64,000 nt of DNA. Origin: Argopecten irradians. Its lineage: Eukaryota > Mollusca > Bivalvia > Pectinida > Pectinidae. How positions within the stretch are numbered: the stretch's first letter is position 1; each line of letters begins with the position of its first letter. Below are positions 48,701-53,724 of this stretch, one piece after another. Location: contig NC_091139.1 in the NCBI RefSeq assembly GCF_041381155.1, positions 9,796,383-9,860,382 of the forward strand, in the 5' to 3' direction. The notes below the pieces were generated by a model. The model was not told where the DNA came from, made no database searches, and saw only the letters and a program-made list of their open reading frames with translations. Both the position numbers and the translations under genes were made by a program.

Positions 48701-49023
48701 ATAGCGATTTGTTATATAGTACTGTGTTCTGTAAACTTGCTTTCATTGGTGGATATAAATATACTTTTTAATATTTTAATGATTAGATAAACATTTGTCA
48801 AATTAAGGATTGAATAGAATTAAATTTTATCACAAAAGTAGTAAGGATGGCCTTGTTTCCACAGAAAAAAAAATATTGAAATTTTTCTTGGGTCAGAAAA
48901 AGGCTGAGATACACCAAAACATTATACTATTTTTACATGTAACAATATAGACATATGTTTAATGATCATATATTACCTTACGATTAAGGGCCGGACACGA
49001 ATTGCCACTTTTATGTTATCCAT
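3508..49023 (-). CDS. CENPE: Kinesin-7 family, centromere protein E-like motor; whole gene model
   Basis: A plus-end-directed kinetochore kinesin that carries chromosomes to the spindle equator (family knowledge). The motor is spread over exons 1-10: N-terminal [11 protein letters not shown]-loop GQSSSGKT near residues 83-90, switch II DLAGSE, and [11 protein letters not shown] with SLGGNSKT. The neck follows ([10 protein letters not shown]), then a [12 protein letters not shown] segment like the RRKRR-TW-PGK block of vertebrate CENP-E, then more than 1,600 residues of coiled coil and a basic tail. The resolved exons add up to about 2,240 codons, near the 2,700 of human CENP-E. All junction phases agree except at exon 7, which has an in-frame stop and lacks the SSRSH switch I, so an intact protein is not shown. 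Five introns begin with tandem arrays. The 5' UTR continues upstream of an acceptor at 49036-49037. Confidence 0.9.
3719..4540. other. CENP-E intron 24 with two small direct-repeat tracts
   Basis: Two copies of a roughly 150-bp unit lie at about 3868-4165, each with TTCAGCCCATTGGGCCTC and ending 'aacagtattacaacac'. Next, about six degenerate copies of a short unit on the pattern 'aacgagactcgtcagtgaaa' span 4240-4465. No coding exon is seen. Confidence 0.6.
4541..4760 (-). CDS. CENPE: CENP-E exon 24
   Basis: Acceptor TTTTTGTAG, donor ATGAG|GTATAAC. It completes a Ser codon, then has a polar linker ([14 protein letters not shown]) and a strong coiled coil ([15 protein letters not shown]). It leaves two bases (AG) that join the G of exon 25 to give Arg. 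Confidence 0.85.
4761..5685. other. CENP-E intron 23 with a degenerate repeat element
   Basis: About 4985-5530 is element-like: 'aagatggctgc' segments occur twice, a 36-bp piece (TGCACAACTAGGTGAAATAG onward) is duplicated at 5390-5460, and the end at 5519-5532 (ATGGTGGGCTAAAAAT) is repeated at 5644-5660. No exon is seen. Confidence 0.5.
5686..5780 (-). CDS. CENPE: CENP-E exon 23
   Basis: Acceptor GGGTTTGTAG, donor TTCT|GTAAGT. A 95-nt coiled-coil exon ([18 protein letters not shown]). It enters by completing TT|G (Leu) and leaves one base that joins CA to give Ser in exon 24. Confidence 0.85.
5871..7660 (+). mobile_element. Family A element, full-length copy in intron 22
   Basis: It starts AACAAGAGGCCCAAGGGCC, then CGGTCATCTGAC, and ends with the hairpin GGTCATCCTGACCC / GGGTCAGATGACCTAAA. 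The interior is about ten copies of a roughly 145-bp unit carrying TTCAAGATGGCGGCTGTGG and ATTTCATGCAAGTTTCAGCC. The ORFs here are out-of-register repeats and not genes. The 5' subterminal CGGTCATCTGAC is the inverse of the 3' GTCAGATGACC. Confidence 0.8.
7661..8181. other. Remainder of CENP-E intron 22
   Basis: Unremarkable AT-rich intron between the family A element and the exon 22 donor. I see no exon or repeat. Confidence 0.5.
8182..8302 (-). CDS. CENPE: CENP-E exon 22
   Basis: Acceptor TACATTTCCAG, donor ACATT|GTAAGT. It encodes a helical segment ([16 protein letters not shown] ... EKFEEKKQT). Two bases carried out (TT) pair with the G of exon 23; two bases carried in complete Thr with exon 21. 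Confidence 0.85.
8659..9564. mobile_element. Pogo/Tigger-like MITE with TA target duplication
   Basis: The termini are inverted: CAGTGTAACTTCCCAAAACC on the left and the complement of GGTTTCGGGAGGTTCCACTG on the right. TA flanks each side (8657-8658, 9565-9566). CAGTGxAACxTCCC ends with a TA duplication are typical of the pogo branch of Tc1/mariner. About 906 bp with no transposase ORF, so non-autonomous. Extra 'aaaccgaac' sub-repeats lie inside both ends. Confidence 0.75.
9855..10038 (-). CDS. CENPE: CENP-E exon 21
   Basis: Acceptor CTATTACAG. The frame is coiled coil ([32 protein letters not shown]). I set the donor at GCAGAAA|GTGTGT because it gives one carried base, which makes exon 22 continue in frame. 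Reading straight on meets a stop at 9838-9840, 17 nt past the donor. Confidence 0.8.
10120..10584. repeat. Roughly 137-bp direct repeats in intron 20
   Basis: Two long copies (about 10180-10316 and 10317-10453) share GGTCATGGATACATCAACAG and 'gaaggtgaggtcaa', followed by shorter derivatives built on 'acagtcaaggt'. They lie between the 30-bp array and exon 21. No coding potential. Confidence 0.65.
10585..11913 (-). repeat. 30-bp minisatellite, each unit carrying the exon 20 splice donor
   Basis: About 44 copies of a 30-bp unit. On the gene strand the unit reads GAAAAG|GTGAGT, then TTGATTGTGATCAGTATA. The first unit is the true end of exon 20 (GAATTAGAAAAG|GTGAGT), so the array starts on the splice site and nearly every unit repeats a near-consensus AAG|GTGAGT donor. 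Two of three gene-strand frames are open per unit ([10 protein letters not shown] and [10 protein letters not shown]). Occasional indels shift register (for example the ATATAT near 11886). The peptide-like ORFs are by-products of the repeat. Confidence 0.95.
11914..11994 (-). CDS. CENPE: CENP-E exon 20
   Basis: Acceptor TTTGTTTCAG, donor GAAAAG|GTGAGT. Phase 0 at both ends, 27 codons of coiled coil ([14 protein letters not shown] ... SKRDELEK). Its last six bases begin the 30-bp unit that fills the start of the next intron, and its frame stays open into the array. Confidence 0.88.
12093..12716 (+). mobile_element. Family A element, variant with CTCACCTGG termini
   Basis: Starts AACAAGAGGCCCAGAGGGCC, then GCTCACCTGG, and ends with the hairpin CTCACCGGCC / GGCCAGGTGAGCTAAAA. 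The inside is about three copies of a roughly 165-bp unit with CCCCTATTGGGCCCCACCC and 'ggccaaatttggt'. Termini differ from other copies but remain complementary to each other. Confidence 0.75.
12717..12979. other. Intron 19 spacer
   Basis: AT-rich DNA between the family A variant and the 53-bp array. No feature is seen. Confidence 0.4.
12980..14160 (-). repeat. 53-bp minisatellite starting about 6 nt into intron 19
   Basis: About 20 copies of a 53-bp unit; on the plus strand it contains CCCATAAAAGGAGAGTATAA and 'actatgtaatggtc'. The exon-proximal copy begins at about +6 of the intron (GTAAGATTTATATAATACCG on the gene strand) and is the most diverged. Distal copies near 13020-13600 are nearly identical. 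The unit does not include the GT donor. Confidence 0.92.
14167..14214 (-). CDS. CENPE: CENP-E exon 19
   Basis: A 48-nt micro-exon, phase 0 at both ends, encoding [16 protein letters not shown]. Acceptor CTTCAG-type (TTTTTTTCAG), donor ACTAAG|GTAAGA. The 53-bp array starts just inside the following intron. Confidence 0.82.
14539..14829 (-). CDS. CENPE: CENP-E exon 18
   Basis: 97 codons of coiled coil, phase 0 at both ends; acceptor TTTATACAG, donor GGGAA|GTAAGT. Contains [18 protein letters not shown] and [16 protein letters not shown]. It joins exon 16 directly in frame, so the damaged exon-like stretch at 15.6-15.7 kb is not needed. Confidence 0.9.
14830..15622. other. Part of CENP-E intron 16, no gene seen
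   Basis: AT-rich intron with a few palindromic patches such as 'tgacgtcaagaaaaatgatgtgacgtca' type CRE-like sites near 15200-15230, and a symmetric TCATAAAATCTCATG pair near 15360-15460. No coding exon. Confidence 0.4.
15623..15728 (-). pseudogene. Exon-like coiled-coil stretch with a frameshift
   Basis: After a weak CTTAG acceptor the gene strand reads [14 protein letters not shown], then needs a one-base shift to continue [16 protein letters not shown] before a stop. The composition matches the flanking coiled coil, but exons 16 and 18 are both phase 0 and join without it. It is either a decayed exon, an assembly indel, or chance. Confidence 0.3.
15939..19952 (-). CDS. CENPE: CENP-E exon 16, giant coiled-coil exon with 186-residue repeats
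   Basis: 4,014 nt, 1,338 codons, no stop; acceptor TTTACCAACAG, donor CACTTG|GTATGT, phase 0 at both ends. It forms the central stalk, almost all heptad-like and rich in Glu, Lys and Leu. From about 16690 to 19480 it carries five copies of a 558-bp (186-residue) unit with marks [26 protein letters not shown] and [11 protein letters not shown]. The short linker before each SQKVA alternates: [45 protein letters not shown]. The outer copies are more diverged than the inner ones. Antisense ORFs here are shadows. Confidence 0.95.
16690..19480 (-). repeat. 558-bp in-frame coding tandem repeat
   Basis: Identical landmarks (for example the complement of ATGAGCAACACTGTTTTC) fall at about 17056, 17614, 18172, 18730 and 19288, exactly 558 bp apart. 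The unit is a multiple of three, so copy number changes stalk length by 186 residues without a frameshift. The alternating linkers imply a 1,116-bp two-unit duplication step. Confidence 0.93.
20219..20394 (-). repeat. 57-bp repeat of the exon 15 end and donor, four copies
   Basis: The donor core (plus-strand ACTTACATCATG) occurs at 20389, 20332, 20276 and 20219, spaced 56-57 bp. Two of the extra copies also keep the preceding exon bases (plus-strand TAATTCTGCGATGTTTTC and a near match). So the end of exon 15 plus its GTAAGT was tandemly duplicated into intron 15. Confidence 0.88.
20395..20518 (-). CDS. CENPE: CENP-E exon 15
   Basis: Acceptor TGATTTTCAG, donor CATGAT|GTAAGT. It completes CT|G (Leu), then coiled coil ([23 protein letters not shown]). 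Ends in phase 0, matching exon 16. Confidence 0.88.
21023..21203. mobile_element. MITE, TACCGTA..GACCCAATAAG family, copy 1
   Basis: About 181 bp bounded by TACCGTACTCGACCCAATAA and the inverse ending GGGTTGAATACAGTA. The interior has 'cccatgtccccctttt' and 'cgcctgggcttattgg'. Related copies are at 46483-46663 and 46757-46957. No ORF. Confidence 0.8.
21424..28460 (-). repeat. 22-bp minisatellite, about 7 kb, starting at the exon 14 donor
   Basis: About 315 copies of a 22-bp unit; plus-strand consensus CCCCAGACTTCCCTGTCCTATT. Variants with 'atctattcatcagacttc' are interspersed. On the gene strand the first unit is the intron start itself, GTAAGTTTGGAGAATAGG; it matches the array consensus GGAAGTCTGGGGAATAGG at all but three of these 18 positions. 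Later units have GG in place of the GT, so donors are not preserved. The remaining intron is about 900 bp near the acceptor. The long plus-strand ORFs ([20 protein letters not shown]) are repeat artefacts. Confidence 0.95.
28461..28638 (-). CDS. CENPE: CENP-E exon 14
   Basis: Acceptor TTTATTTTAG, donor GGATCT|GTAAGT. It encodes an acidic stretch ([17 protein letters not shown]), then a basic one ([16 protein letters not shown]). It completes Ala with exon 13 and passes CT to exon 15. The 22-bp array starts at its donor. Confidence 0.88.
28639..29222. other. CENP-E intron 13, nothing recognised
   Basis: Plain AT-rich intron between two good exons; no repeat, exon or RNA gene seen. Confidence 0.5.
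29223..29295 (-). CDS. CENPE: CENP-E exon 13, TWCPGK block
   Basis: Acceptor TTATTCATAG, donor CTACAG|GTATGT. Encodes [16 protein letters not shown]. This matches the RRKRR-TW-PGK segment found just past the motor-neck region of vertebrate CENP-E and is the best evidence for CENP-E rather than another kinesin. Confidence 0.9.
29473..31453. mobile_element. Foldback element E, interrupted by a nested family A element
   Basis: Left end GGCAAAAAAAAATAAAAATG then TGTCTGTTTA; right end is the inverse (CTAAACAGGCC, then TATTTTTTTGGCC). The two halves are separated by the insertion at 29511-31236. The right half has 'agtgtctttcactctaaaat', also found at 54013-54231. Related copy in reverse at 53725-53915. 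Confidence 0.72.
29511..31236 (+). mobile_element. Family A element nested in element E
   Basis: Starts GAAGGCCCATGGGCC, then GCGGTCACCTGA; ends in the hairpin GGTCACTTGAGAC / GTCTCAGGTGACCTAAAA. The inside is about five copies of a roughly 320-bp unit carrying CCTATTTGACCCCTTTTGGC. The flanking ATGTCTGTTTA on both sides is a target-site duplication of at least 11 bp in the host element. Confidence 0.75.
31505..31606 (-). CDS. CENPE: CENP-E exon 12
   Basis: 34 codons, phase 0 at both ends; acceptor CTAACTGTAG, donor GCCAAG|GTAACA. Begins [16 protein letters not shown], coiled coil right after the neck, and leads into the KRRETW block. Confidence 0.88.
31607..32028. other. CENP-E intron 11, nothing recognised
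   Basis: AT-rich intron with no repeats or exon-like sequence. Confidence 0.5.
32029..32145 (-). CDS. CENPE: CENP-E exon 11, kinesin neck
   Basis: 39 codons, phase 0 at both ends; acceptor TTGTTTATAG, donor AATGAG|GTAAAA. Starts [17 protein letters not shown], the conserved end of the motor (FAxxAKxIKN) and neck. It completes the HSTLR|FAS junction across the 7.3-kb array intron. Confidence 0.93.
32212..39440 (-). repeat. 33-bp minisatellite of about 219 units, each carrying the exon 10 splice donor
   Basis: It fills intron 10 (32146-39414) except for about 66 bp at the acceptor. Each unit, on the gene strand, copies the last 21 nt of exon 10 (GAATGCCACAGTACACTTAGG-like, read E-C-H-S-T-L-R) and the first 12 nt of the intron (GTAGGTACCAAA). 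The exon-proximal unit is the genuine coding end ESHSTLR. Variants include GTAGAT and GTAGGC donors. Higher-order copies are visible: a junction with GCACTACTGTGGCACTCATT or a near match recurs near 33025, 34918 and 37571. Of the gene-strand frames only the kinesin frame is free of stops. Plus-strand ORFs up to 892 codons are artefacts. Confidence 0.95.
39415..39547 (-). CDS. CENPE: CENP-E exon 10, end of the motor core
   Basis: Acceptor TTCTCTTCCAG, donor CTTAGG|GTAGGT. Completes Ser, then [23 protein letters not shown] and [15 protein letters not shown], the classic kinesin block before the neck. The frame runs on openly for about 260 residues into the intronic array. Confidence 0.93.
39548..40103. 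other. CENP-E intron 9, nothing recognised
   Basis: AT-rich intron; only a short direct repeat of AATTAAAACCCAATAAATCA at 39617-39662. Confidence 0.5.
40104..40234 (-). CDS. CENPE: CENP-E exon 9, switch II
   Basis: Acceptor CCTTAAACAG, donor CGTCAG|GTTGGT. Encodes [14 protein letters not shown] and [24 protein letters not shown] is the switch II nucleotide-sensing motif; INKSLLILG is the following microtubule-facing helix. Phase 0 in, two bases out. Confidence 0.93.
40235..41611. other. First part of CENP-E intron 8
   Basis: No exon recognised. A short cluster at about 41433-41515 repeats 'tttaatgatggcgctg' and contains the palindrome GATGGCGGCCCGCCATC. The small ORFs here show no family resemblance. 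Confidence 0.4.
41612..42673 (+). mobile_element. Family A element in intron 8
   Basis: Starts AACAAGAGGCCCATGGGCC, then CGGTCATCTGACTC. The interior has about five copies of a roughly 165-bp unit (CCCCTTTTGGGG-type tracts, 'ttatataaaatatgattg'). The 3' end at 42652-42673 is AGGTCATCCTGACCTAAAA, with the hairpin loop collapsed. Confidence 0.7.
42702..42755 (-). CDS. CENPE: CENP-E exon 8
   Basis: 54 nt, phase 0; acceptor TGATCTTTAG-like (CTTTAG), donor CATTTG|GTAAGT. Encodes [18 protein letters not shown], matching the strand after switch I in CENP-E (ILESRE...VSHL). Confidence 0.88.
42756..43487. other. CENP-E intron 7, upstream part
   Basis: Contains a solitary fragment (about 42920-43215) related to the interior of the family A element at 29.5 kb (GATTATTTGGTTCCATCAAA; CCTATATGAACCATAGTAAA). 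I searched by eye for the missing SSRSH-encoding segment here and did not find it. Confidence 0.4.
43488..44218 (+). mobile_element. Family A element, 3'-truncated copy next to exon 7
   Basis: Starts AACAAGAGGCCCATGGGCC, then CGGTCATCTGACTC. Interior has two to three copies of a roughly 140-bp segment (CCAATTTTCATTGAGATCGG). No terminal hairpin is present; homology fades near 44218, about 80 bp from the damaged end of exon 7. Confidence 0.6.
44298..44329 (-). CDS. CENPE: CENP-E exon 7, damaged (in-frame stop, switch I not found)
   Basis: After TTTTATTTCAG the exon continues the Asn codon from exon 6 and reads [10 protein letters not shown], then TAA at 44298-44300. Kinesins normally continue here with an SSRSH switch I. 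Out of frame, the following bases read DRRGSRFIT, vaguely like a decayed DRSSRSHT. The start is convincing; the rest is broken or mis-assembled. The exon must be 3n+2 nt to fit exon 8. Confidence 0.55.
44458..44542 (-). CDS. CENPE: CENP-E exon 6
   Basis: Acceptor TTTTGTTTCAG, donor GGAGACA|GTAAGT. Encodes [14 protein letters not shown] and [10 protein letters not shown], the kinesin loop before the NRxxxET motif. Phase 0 in, one base out. Confidence 0.9.
44690..45040 (+). mobile_element. Decayed non-LTR retrotransposon 3' end
   Basis: One frame reads [18 protein letters not shown], then with stops LFKNKLDN. This is the usual C-terminal tail after the reverse transcriptase in CR1/jockey-type elements (W-N-LP ... 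FK-L). It ends near AATAAATCTTATCTTA. Too decayed to be active. Confidence 0.6.
45143..45253 (-). CDS. CENPE: CENP-E exon 5
   Basis: 37 codons, phase 0; acceptor TTGTTTTCAG, donor GACCAG|GTATGT. Encodes [17 protein letters not shown] and [13 protein letters not shown], the strongly conserved kinesin YxEIYNExVxDLL block. A second, diverged copy of its acceptor lies 71 bp upstream. Confidence 0.93.
45231..45350 (-). repeat. 71-bp duplication of the exon 5 acceptor
   Basis: Plus-strand ATCAGAAACTCTCGATGATG occurs at 45231 and again at 45302, each followed by 'aaacaagaactacaaata'. The outer copy keeps a TTTTTAG acceptor and the first codons of exon 5. It is the only 3' splice-site duplication found. 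Confidence 0.85.
45254..45924. other. CENP-E intron 4
   Basis: AT-rich intron; apart from the acceptor duplication at its downstream end on the gene strand, nothing recognised. Confidence 0.5.
45925..46043 (-). CDS. CENPE: CENP-E exon 4, P-loop
   Basis: Acceptor TCACTTATAG, donor GAGTCT|GTAAGT. Completes Gly, then [16 protein letters not shown]: the ATP-binding P-loop GxxxxGKT. Continues [17 protein letters not shown]. Ends in phase 0. Confidence 0.95.
46139..46334. mobile_element. MITE, GGACTAATTCA termini
   Basis: Left GGACTAATTCACATACCATG and right, inverted, CATGGTACATGAATTAGTCC; the match continues for about 40 bp. 196 bp, no ORF, in intron 3. Confidence 0.78.
46483..46663. mobile_element. 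MITE, TACCGTA..GACCCAATAAG family, copy 2
   Basis: Begins TACTGTATTCTACCCAATAA and ends GGCGAAAACGGTA. Same family as 21023-21203 and the adjacent 46757-46957 (shared 'aaggtgcttaataagac'). Confidence 0.75.
46757..46957. mobile_element. MITE, TACCGTA..GACCCAATAAG family, copy 3
   Basis: Begins TACCGTATTGGACCCAATAT and ends TTATTGGGTCGAATACGGTA, nearly perfect inverted termini. Its right end lies 32 bp from the exon 3 donor. Confidence 0.82.
46990..47079 (-). CDS. CENPE: CENP-E exon 3
   Basis: Acceptor TTATTTTCAG, donor TTTAATG|GTAAAA. Completes Asp, then [16 protein letters not shown] and [12 protein letters not shown], the kinesin FDxVF...G-N block. Confidence 0.93.
47300..48542 (+). mobile_element. 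Family A element, 3'-truncated copy against exon 2
   Basis: Starts AACAAGAGGCCCAAGGGCC, then CGGTCATCTGATTACC. The inside combines a 'caagatggc' segment with five copies of a roughly 145-bp unit (TAGCCTATTTGACCCCTGTG), the same unit as at 1-880. No terminal hairpin; it stops about 15 bp from the exon 2 donor. Confidence 0.7.
48558..48649 (-). CDS. CENPE: CENP-E exon 2
   Basis: Acceptor TTGTACATAG, donor ACATTTG|GTAAAC. Completes Arg from exon 1, then [15 protein letters not shown] and SSPYTF, the CENP-E-like W..D...Y segment before FDRIF. Splits Asp with exon 3. Confidence 0.88.
48977..49023 (-). CDS. CENPE: CENP-E exon 1 (coding part), start codon
   Basis: ATG at 49021-49023, then [14 protein letters not shown], the first beta strand of every kinesin motor (VxVRVRPL). 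Donor TCGTAAG|GTAATA. The exon continues 12 nt upstream into 5' UTR to a CAG acceptor, so a separate 5' UTR exon lies further right, unidentified. No other ATG precedes in this exon. Confidence 0.92.
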
Positions 49024-49037
49024 CTTATTAAAGCACT

Positions 49038-50631
49038 GAAAAATAAACACACATCTGTAGGTTAATCAAGGATTTATAAGCGAGAAGGATTCGTGACTGT
49101 CTCTTTACATTAATTACTAAACACCATGCAAGACGCCTATGAACCGGGAACAAAAATGATTTATCTCAACAAATACTGGTCTTATTGAATCAAACAAAAC
49201 ACCAATGTAAAGTTTATTAAATTTCACATCTATCCCTTGTTTTAAGGACGGAAGATTTAGAGGATATGTCTTAAATTTTCGTTAAAGAAAAACAAAAGCT
49301 CATGAAATGATGGCCCGCTTCAGAATGTAAGAAGGTAACCCTCGCACCCGCAAGCTACATCAAAGGCTGCGCCAGCGGATATCAAAGGAAAATCAGTCGT
49401 CCCCCAACGTCACGGTCAGTGCACAAACACAAAAGCTCCTGCCTTGGACTTCCCCAAAACCCAGTGTGACTTATCTTTCTCGTATACGTCCTTGGGTTAA
49501 TCAAGGCCCTACTATTTACTTATGTAGTTGTTAATACAAAATGAGTGAAAAACACAGTCAGACTAAGACTTAGGGTTCCTCGTAATTTCATATTAATTAA
49601 CTGGGCAGCAGAAAATTTCAAACTGACACATAATACCCTACCATTGGGTATAAGCCATTGGTCAAGGCAGGCGAGTAAAAATAAATTAATACAGTATAGC
49701 AGGTGTCCATATTTCGGCGTTTTTATGATAACAAGTGATGATTTGGCAACCATGACATTAGATAATTATGGCGATCCCGTACCCATTCAAACTCGTACCC
49801 AAACAAACTTGTACACACATTTGGCAAATTTGTACCCAAGCATGGCGAACCCATACCCAAGTTTGGCAAACCCTTACCCATGGAATGTTGGCGTAGTCGT
49901 ACCAATCATAAAATTTATAGTTCATGTAGATATATGTGATTTATATAAGACTTAATATATTCGTGTTAGATCAGATGCTACTAGCCAGTGATCATGAAAA
50001 GGTACACAAGGGATTCTAGCCAAGATTTATTCATTTTTAGTAATTTTATATTTTTTCCCTTCTTGTGTATTTTCCCGTAGCTTTTTATTATTCAAAATAA
50101 TTTCATGTGTGTTTTCTTGACAAAAACCCACATTATTTATACGCCAGCAACAAATTGACACAACCCGTTTTTTTAATCTTTATTGTTTCTCTATTGAATT
50201 TCTGTTTGAATGTTATTTTCCATGGGTTACAGACTTGTTTTTCAAAAAGCAGAAAGGCTTAGAGACGGTTTCTTTTGCTTCATTGGATTTTTTTTTTTAA
50301 CAAGACAGTCAAACAAAAAGGAAATCAGCTTTTATAATAATTGAACCTTTGCCGTGTAAAATCACAACGGGCTCAGAAGATGTTTTAGAATTATATTTAA
50401 CTTTTACACAAAATTATTACAGATGTTATATACCTTGTAAAATATATCTAGTGCATGTGTATGTAAATATAACATTATTGATTAATGTATTGTAGTGTAT
50501 TTGTAATCTTGAAAAGTATATAGCATTTTACCAGATATTTTCTGATGTTACCAGGTAATGGAATATATCAACATCGACTCAATCATGCATTACATGTATT
50601 TAGGCCAGCGATATATTGAATCAAGATACAC
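49038..50631. other. Intergenic region, left part; probable CENP-E promoter zone
   Basis: Between the CENP-E first coding exon and the CIMAP2-like gene. A CpG-richer patch at about 49300-49510 could hold the CENP-E 5' UTR exon and promoter; no TATA box stands out. 49780-49895 has 'gtaccca' repeats that recur in reverse at about 51140-51255, so 49.78-51.26 kb may be one larger inverted-repeat element. Confidence 0.35.
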
Positions 50632-51083
50632 CACAGGCGTCTGCTTCTGGTTTGATAAAAATATAACAACCTACCCCTACTATGTTCATATAGTAGGGAC
50701 AGAGCTTTTTCTCACTACTTTGGGAATGGGGCCCGTGGCTTTGAATTTGGGAAAATGGAGTGCCAAACCCAAGATTTGGGAAAATTATGAAATATGAAAT
50801 AAAGCATAACAATTAAGATTTTTTTATTTCCAGTGAAGTTTATATACTTCAATATATACCAAGTCACAAATATTTAGAGCCTTAACCAACTAAGTTCATT
50901 CAATATTTTTGGATAGTTTTCAAGAAACTTTGATTTTGAGAAATTTTAGGGTTGAATTGGGAAAAATTTAGAGGTTTTGCCATGGGGAATGGGGCCGATT
51001 TTCGGCCCCAAATCATGCTGAAAAAAGGCCCGGAGGGATAGGATATTTTATTATTTTTCCAAAACCAGATGCAGACGCCTGTG
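50632..51083. mobile_element. hAT-like MITE with 7-bp target duplication
   Basis: Left CACAGGCGTCTGC, right GCAGACGCCTGTG, with further inverted match inward (TCTGGTTT / AAACCAGA). GATACAC occurs directly on both sides (50625-50631, 51084-51090). CA...TG ends with a 7-8-bp duplication are typical of hAT. The ORFs here are chance. Confidence 0.75.
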
Positions 51084-51369
51084 GATACACAGAAGAAATT
51101 AACATTAATACCTTTAATTAAATTTGAAAACCAAAGGAACTTGACGGGTACAGGTTAGCCAATCATGGGTACGAGCTCGGCAAATATTTTGGGTACGACT
51201 TCGCCAATTTTGGGTACTGGTTGGTGGTTATAGTTGGAACGGGTACGGGTTAACTATACCCCCATTAGATGAGCAGCATAGTATCAGTAAGAAATGAAGA
51301 TAACCTTCATAACAATATTTCAACAATAAAATTTCATTCCGCATCGTTATTGAGACCCTTTTTCCATTA

Positions 51370-51660
51370 CAGTATTTAGAAAGAGTGCATGACAACTTCC
51401 TGTGGGGGGTCCAGCGATGGGCAGCTCGATTTCTCACCAACCGTCATAGGTCTATGATAGGCAATCTCCAGTGGCTGAGCCTAGAAGCCTGTTGCCATGA
51501 TGCCCCCCTGACTATATTGTTTAAAATAAGCAACAACTTAGTATCTATGGATCATCTGACATCATTTCTTCTTTCCAAAAACAATACCACAGTGGAACTC
51601 TTCACTACTAGCAACAAAACCAAAACTCTCATCTTTAAAATCCTCTATCTGCACTTTCAA
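51370..51660 (+). mobile_element. Non-LTR retrotransposon reverse transcriptase C-terminal fragment
   Basis: An open frame reads YLERVHDNFLWGVQRWAARF, then LQWLSLEACCHDAPLTIL and FKISNNLVSMD. This is the usual post-RT region LExVQRRAARFV...LxW.SLExRR..A.L...YKI.N.LV of CR1/jockey-type elements. The conserved RR is missing and the fragment is short, so it is a dead remnant. Confidence 0.7.
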
Positions 51661-52741
51661 TTATTAAATTCAACATGTACCAGCCTACGCACACACTAAA
51701 CTTGCACAAGTCTTATTTTTCATTAATCCAATAATATTTGATCTCGATATTGAGAAAGTTAGACACAACGTAATGATCAAAAGTGTCTCGTGGTGCTATA
51801 CCTCTAACATTGTTGGAGTAATCTTTCATAAGTAGGCAAGTTATAGTGTAGAAGTATTAAGGTATCAAAGGGATCGACTTGAAAGAAAATGTTGTTTAAA
51901 TGTTCAAATTTTTTTTATTGTGTTTGATTCCAGACAATGTTGAATGACTGGCTTATTTAATAATCAAATATAAAGTGCACAGACATAAATTTTACATCTA
52001 TGCCTAAATCATCTTTATTTACTAAAATGGCGAAACAGCCAACGGGAAAATGGAACCTGAAATTGGGAAGATTTGTAATCATATTCGTACAAAAAATATA
52101 GTGTATATAATAAATTTTATAAATAATTTAATGGTGTACTTATGGGAGGAACCTTTCATTTGGACTTTTAATTGTACAAACATTTTATTTAAAATCTACT
52201 CAGGCAGTCAGGGGACCGGGGAAAAAACCACAAGAAAACAAAACGGCGAAATGTTGACATCCGCTCCACAGCTTAGTCGGCAGCTTTACCAATAGACAAT
52301 TTCATGGAGGCCCTTTGTGGACATCGAGGCAGATGAGAATACAATTAAAATAGAAGATACAACCAGATGTTTTCATTTTACCTTTGTACAAATCCATGTA
52401 CCAGCCTTTGCACACACAAAATATCTGTTCAAAATTTCCCGGAAACAGTTTTAATTGGGCGAAACCTTATTACGGGACTACCCGAAGAATTACGAAATCT
52501 CAGTTAACCAGACGCTTGATTTGTCACGGAGATTGCCGGAATATTCGCCGATTTTCTTCGATATATTGAGATTGGATTTCAAAAAGCAGAAAAATGTGAC
52601 AAAATGTTTAAAGGAACACTAGTTATCACATAAGTTATTAAATTACAGTAATAACTGTAATAAGAAATTGCCATCACATTCTAACAATTTAATATAAATC
52701 AATTTGAAAAATGCTTATTATATATATATATAACGTTTTAA
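51661..52741. other. Intergenic, nothing recognised
   Basis: AT-rich DNA with a short (TA)n tract near 52718-52730. No gene or clear repeat. Confidence 0.4.
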
Positions 52742-53071
52742 TTTCCCGCCGTAGTTCTAATTACCGCGCGGTTGATTATAAAAATGCGCCAGACGACAAA
52801 ACAGCGATATGAATTATGTGGTTGGTGTTATAAATTCTTTTAGGCCATTGATATACATTTCCGTATATCATTGTTTTCAAAGGCTCACCACCTTTTCGGA
52901 GCAAAATATTAAGGTTTCTAAAAACATAAATAACATCTAAAAATATAAACTGATGGCACTAAGATGAGGTTACAACACCAAACAAATGCAAGATTTCCTG
53001 CATATCGCTGTTTTGCCGTCTGACGCAGTGATATACAACTGCCGCACGGTATTTAGGAAGACGGCGGGAAA
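52742..53071. mobile_element. Long-TIR MITE
   Basis: About 330 bp whose ends are inverted copies over roughly 70 bp: TTTCCCGCCGTAG / the complement of ACGGCGGGAAA, continuing inward through 'aaaacagcgatatg' and its inverse. No ORF. Confidence 0.8.
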
Positions 53072-53724
53072 CATAAGACGACCCGCGTTATAAAAACTAA
53101 CATTTTATTTATTTTAATCGTGAAATTGTTCAATAGGTGATGATACATGTAGTATTAACGGTAAGTTAATAAATTTTGCGACTCTTCAAAATCATCGATC
53201 TCGTTTTTCATTCCCATTTTAAAAATTAAAAGCCGTTTCGGAAAGGTAGAGGGCCTTTTTTAAGAATCCAATAATGTCGAAAAAAAAGAAAAAGAGTAGA
53301 GAGAGCGAGAATTTCAATAGATTTAAAGTTATTCATAGAAATTAGAATCACATACAGTATGTATTTCAATGAAATATCCACATTGCAGAAAATCCGTTTT
53401 ATTTGCAATGAATGTTAATTATTGTTTCTAGTTTGTCCAGTGAATGACAGAGTTATGCCACAAATGCGACAAGTTTTACACCGATAGATTCTAATTCATA
53501 TTCTGTTGAAGTGTAGCTATATAACAGTAATATCCTTGATAACAATGGTCTAGTTCCATTGTATGTATGGTATTATGTTAAATGTGTAGGCCTATATGCA
53601 CTCTCTCTCGGAAAAATTTTTTTTTTTTAAAGTTTTTAAATTGGTGGTCCGATTGAGTATGATTTAAATGATATGAATATGGACAAACTCCGAGTTTTAA
53701 CATTAGGCTGAAAATATATATATA
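53072..53724. other. Intergenic, nothing recognised
   Basis: AT-rich with homopolymer runs; no gene seen. Confidence 0.4.

Noticed and set aside
51385-51699. Stand-alone protein gene
   Set aside because: The frame resembles the C-terminal part of a non-LTR reverse transcriptase with key residues lost; treated as a dead fragment.
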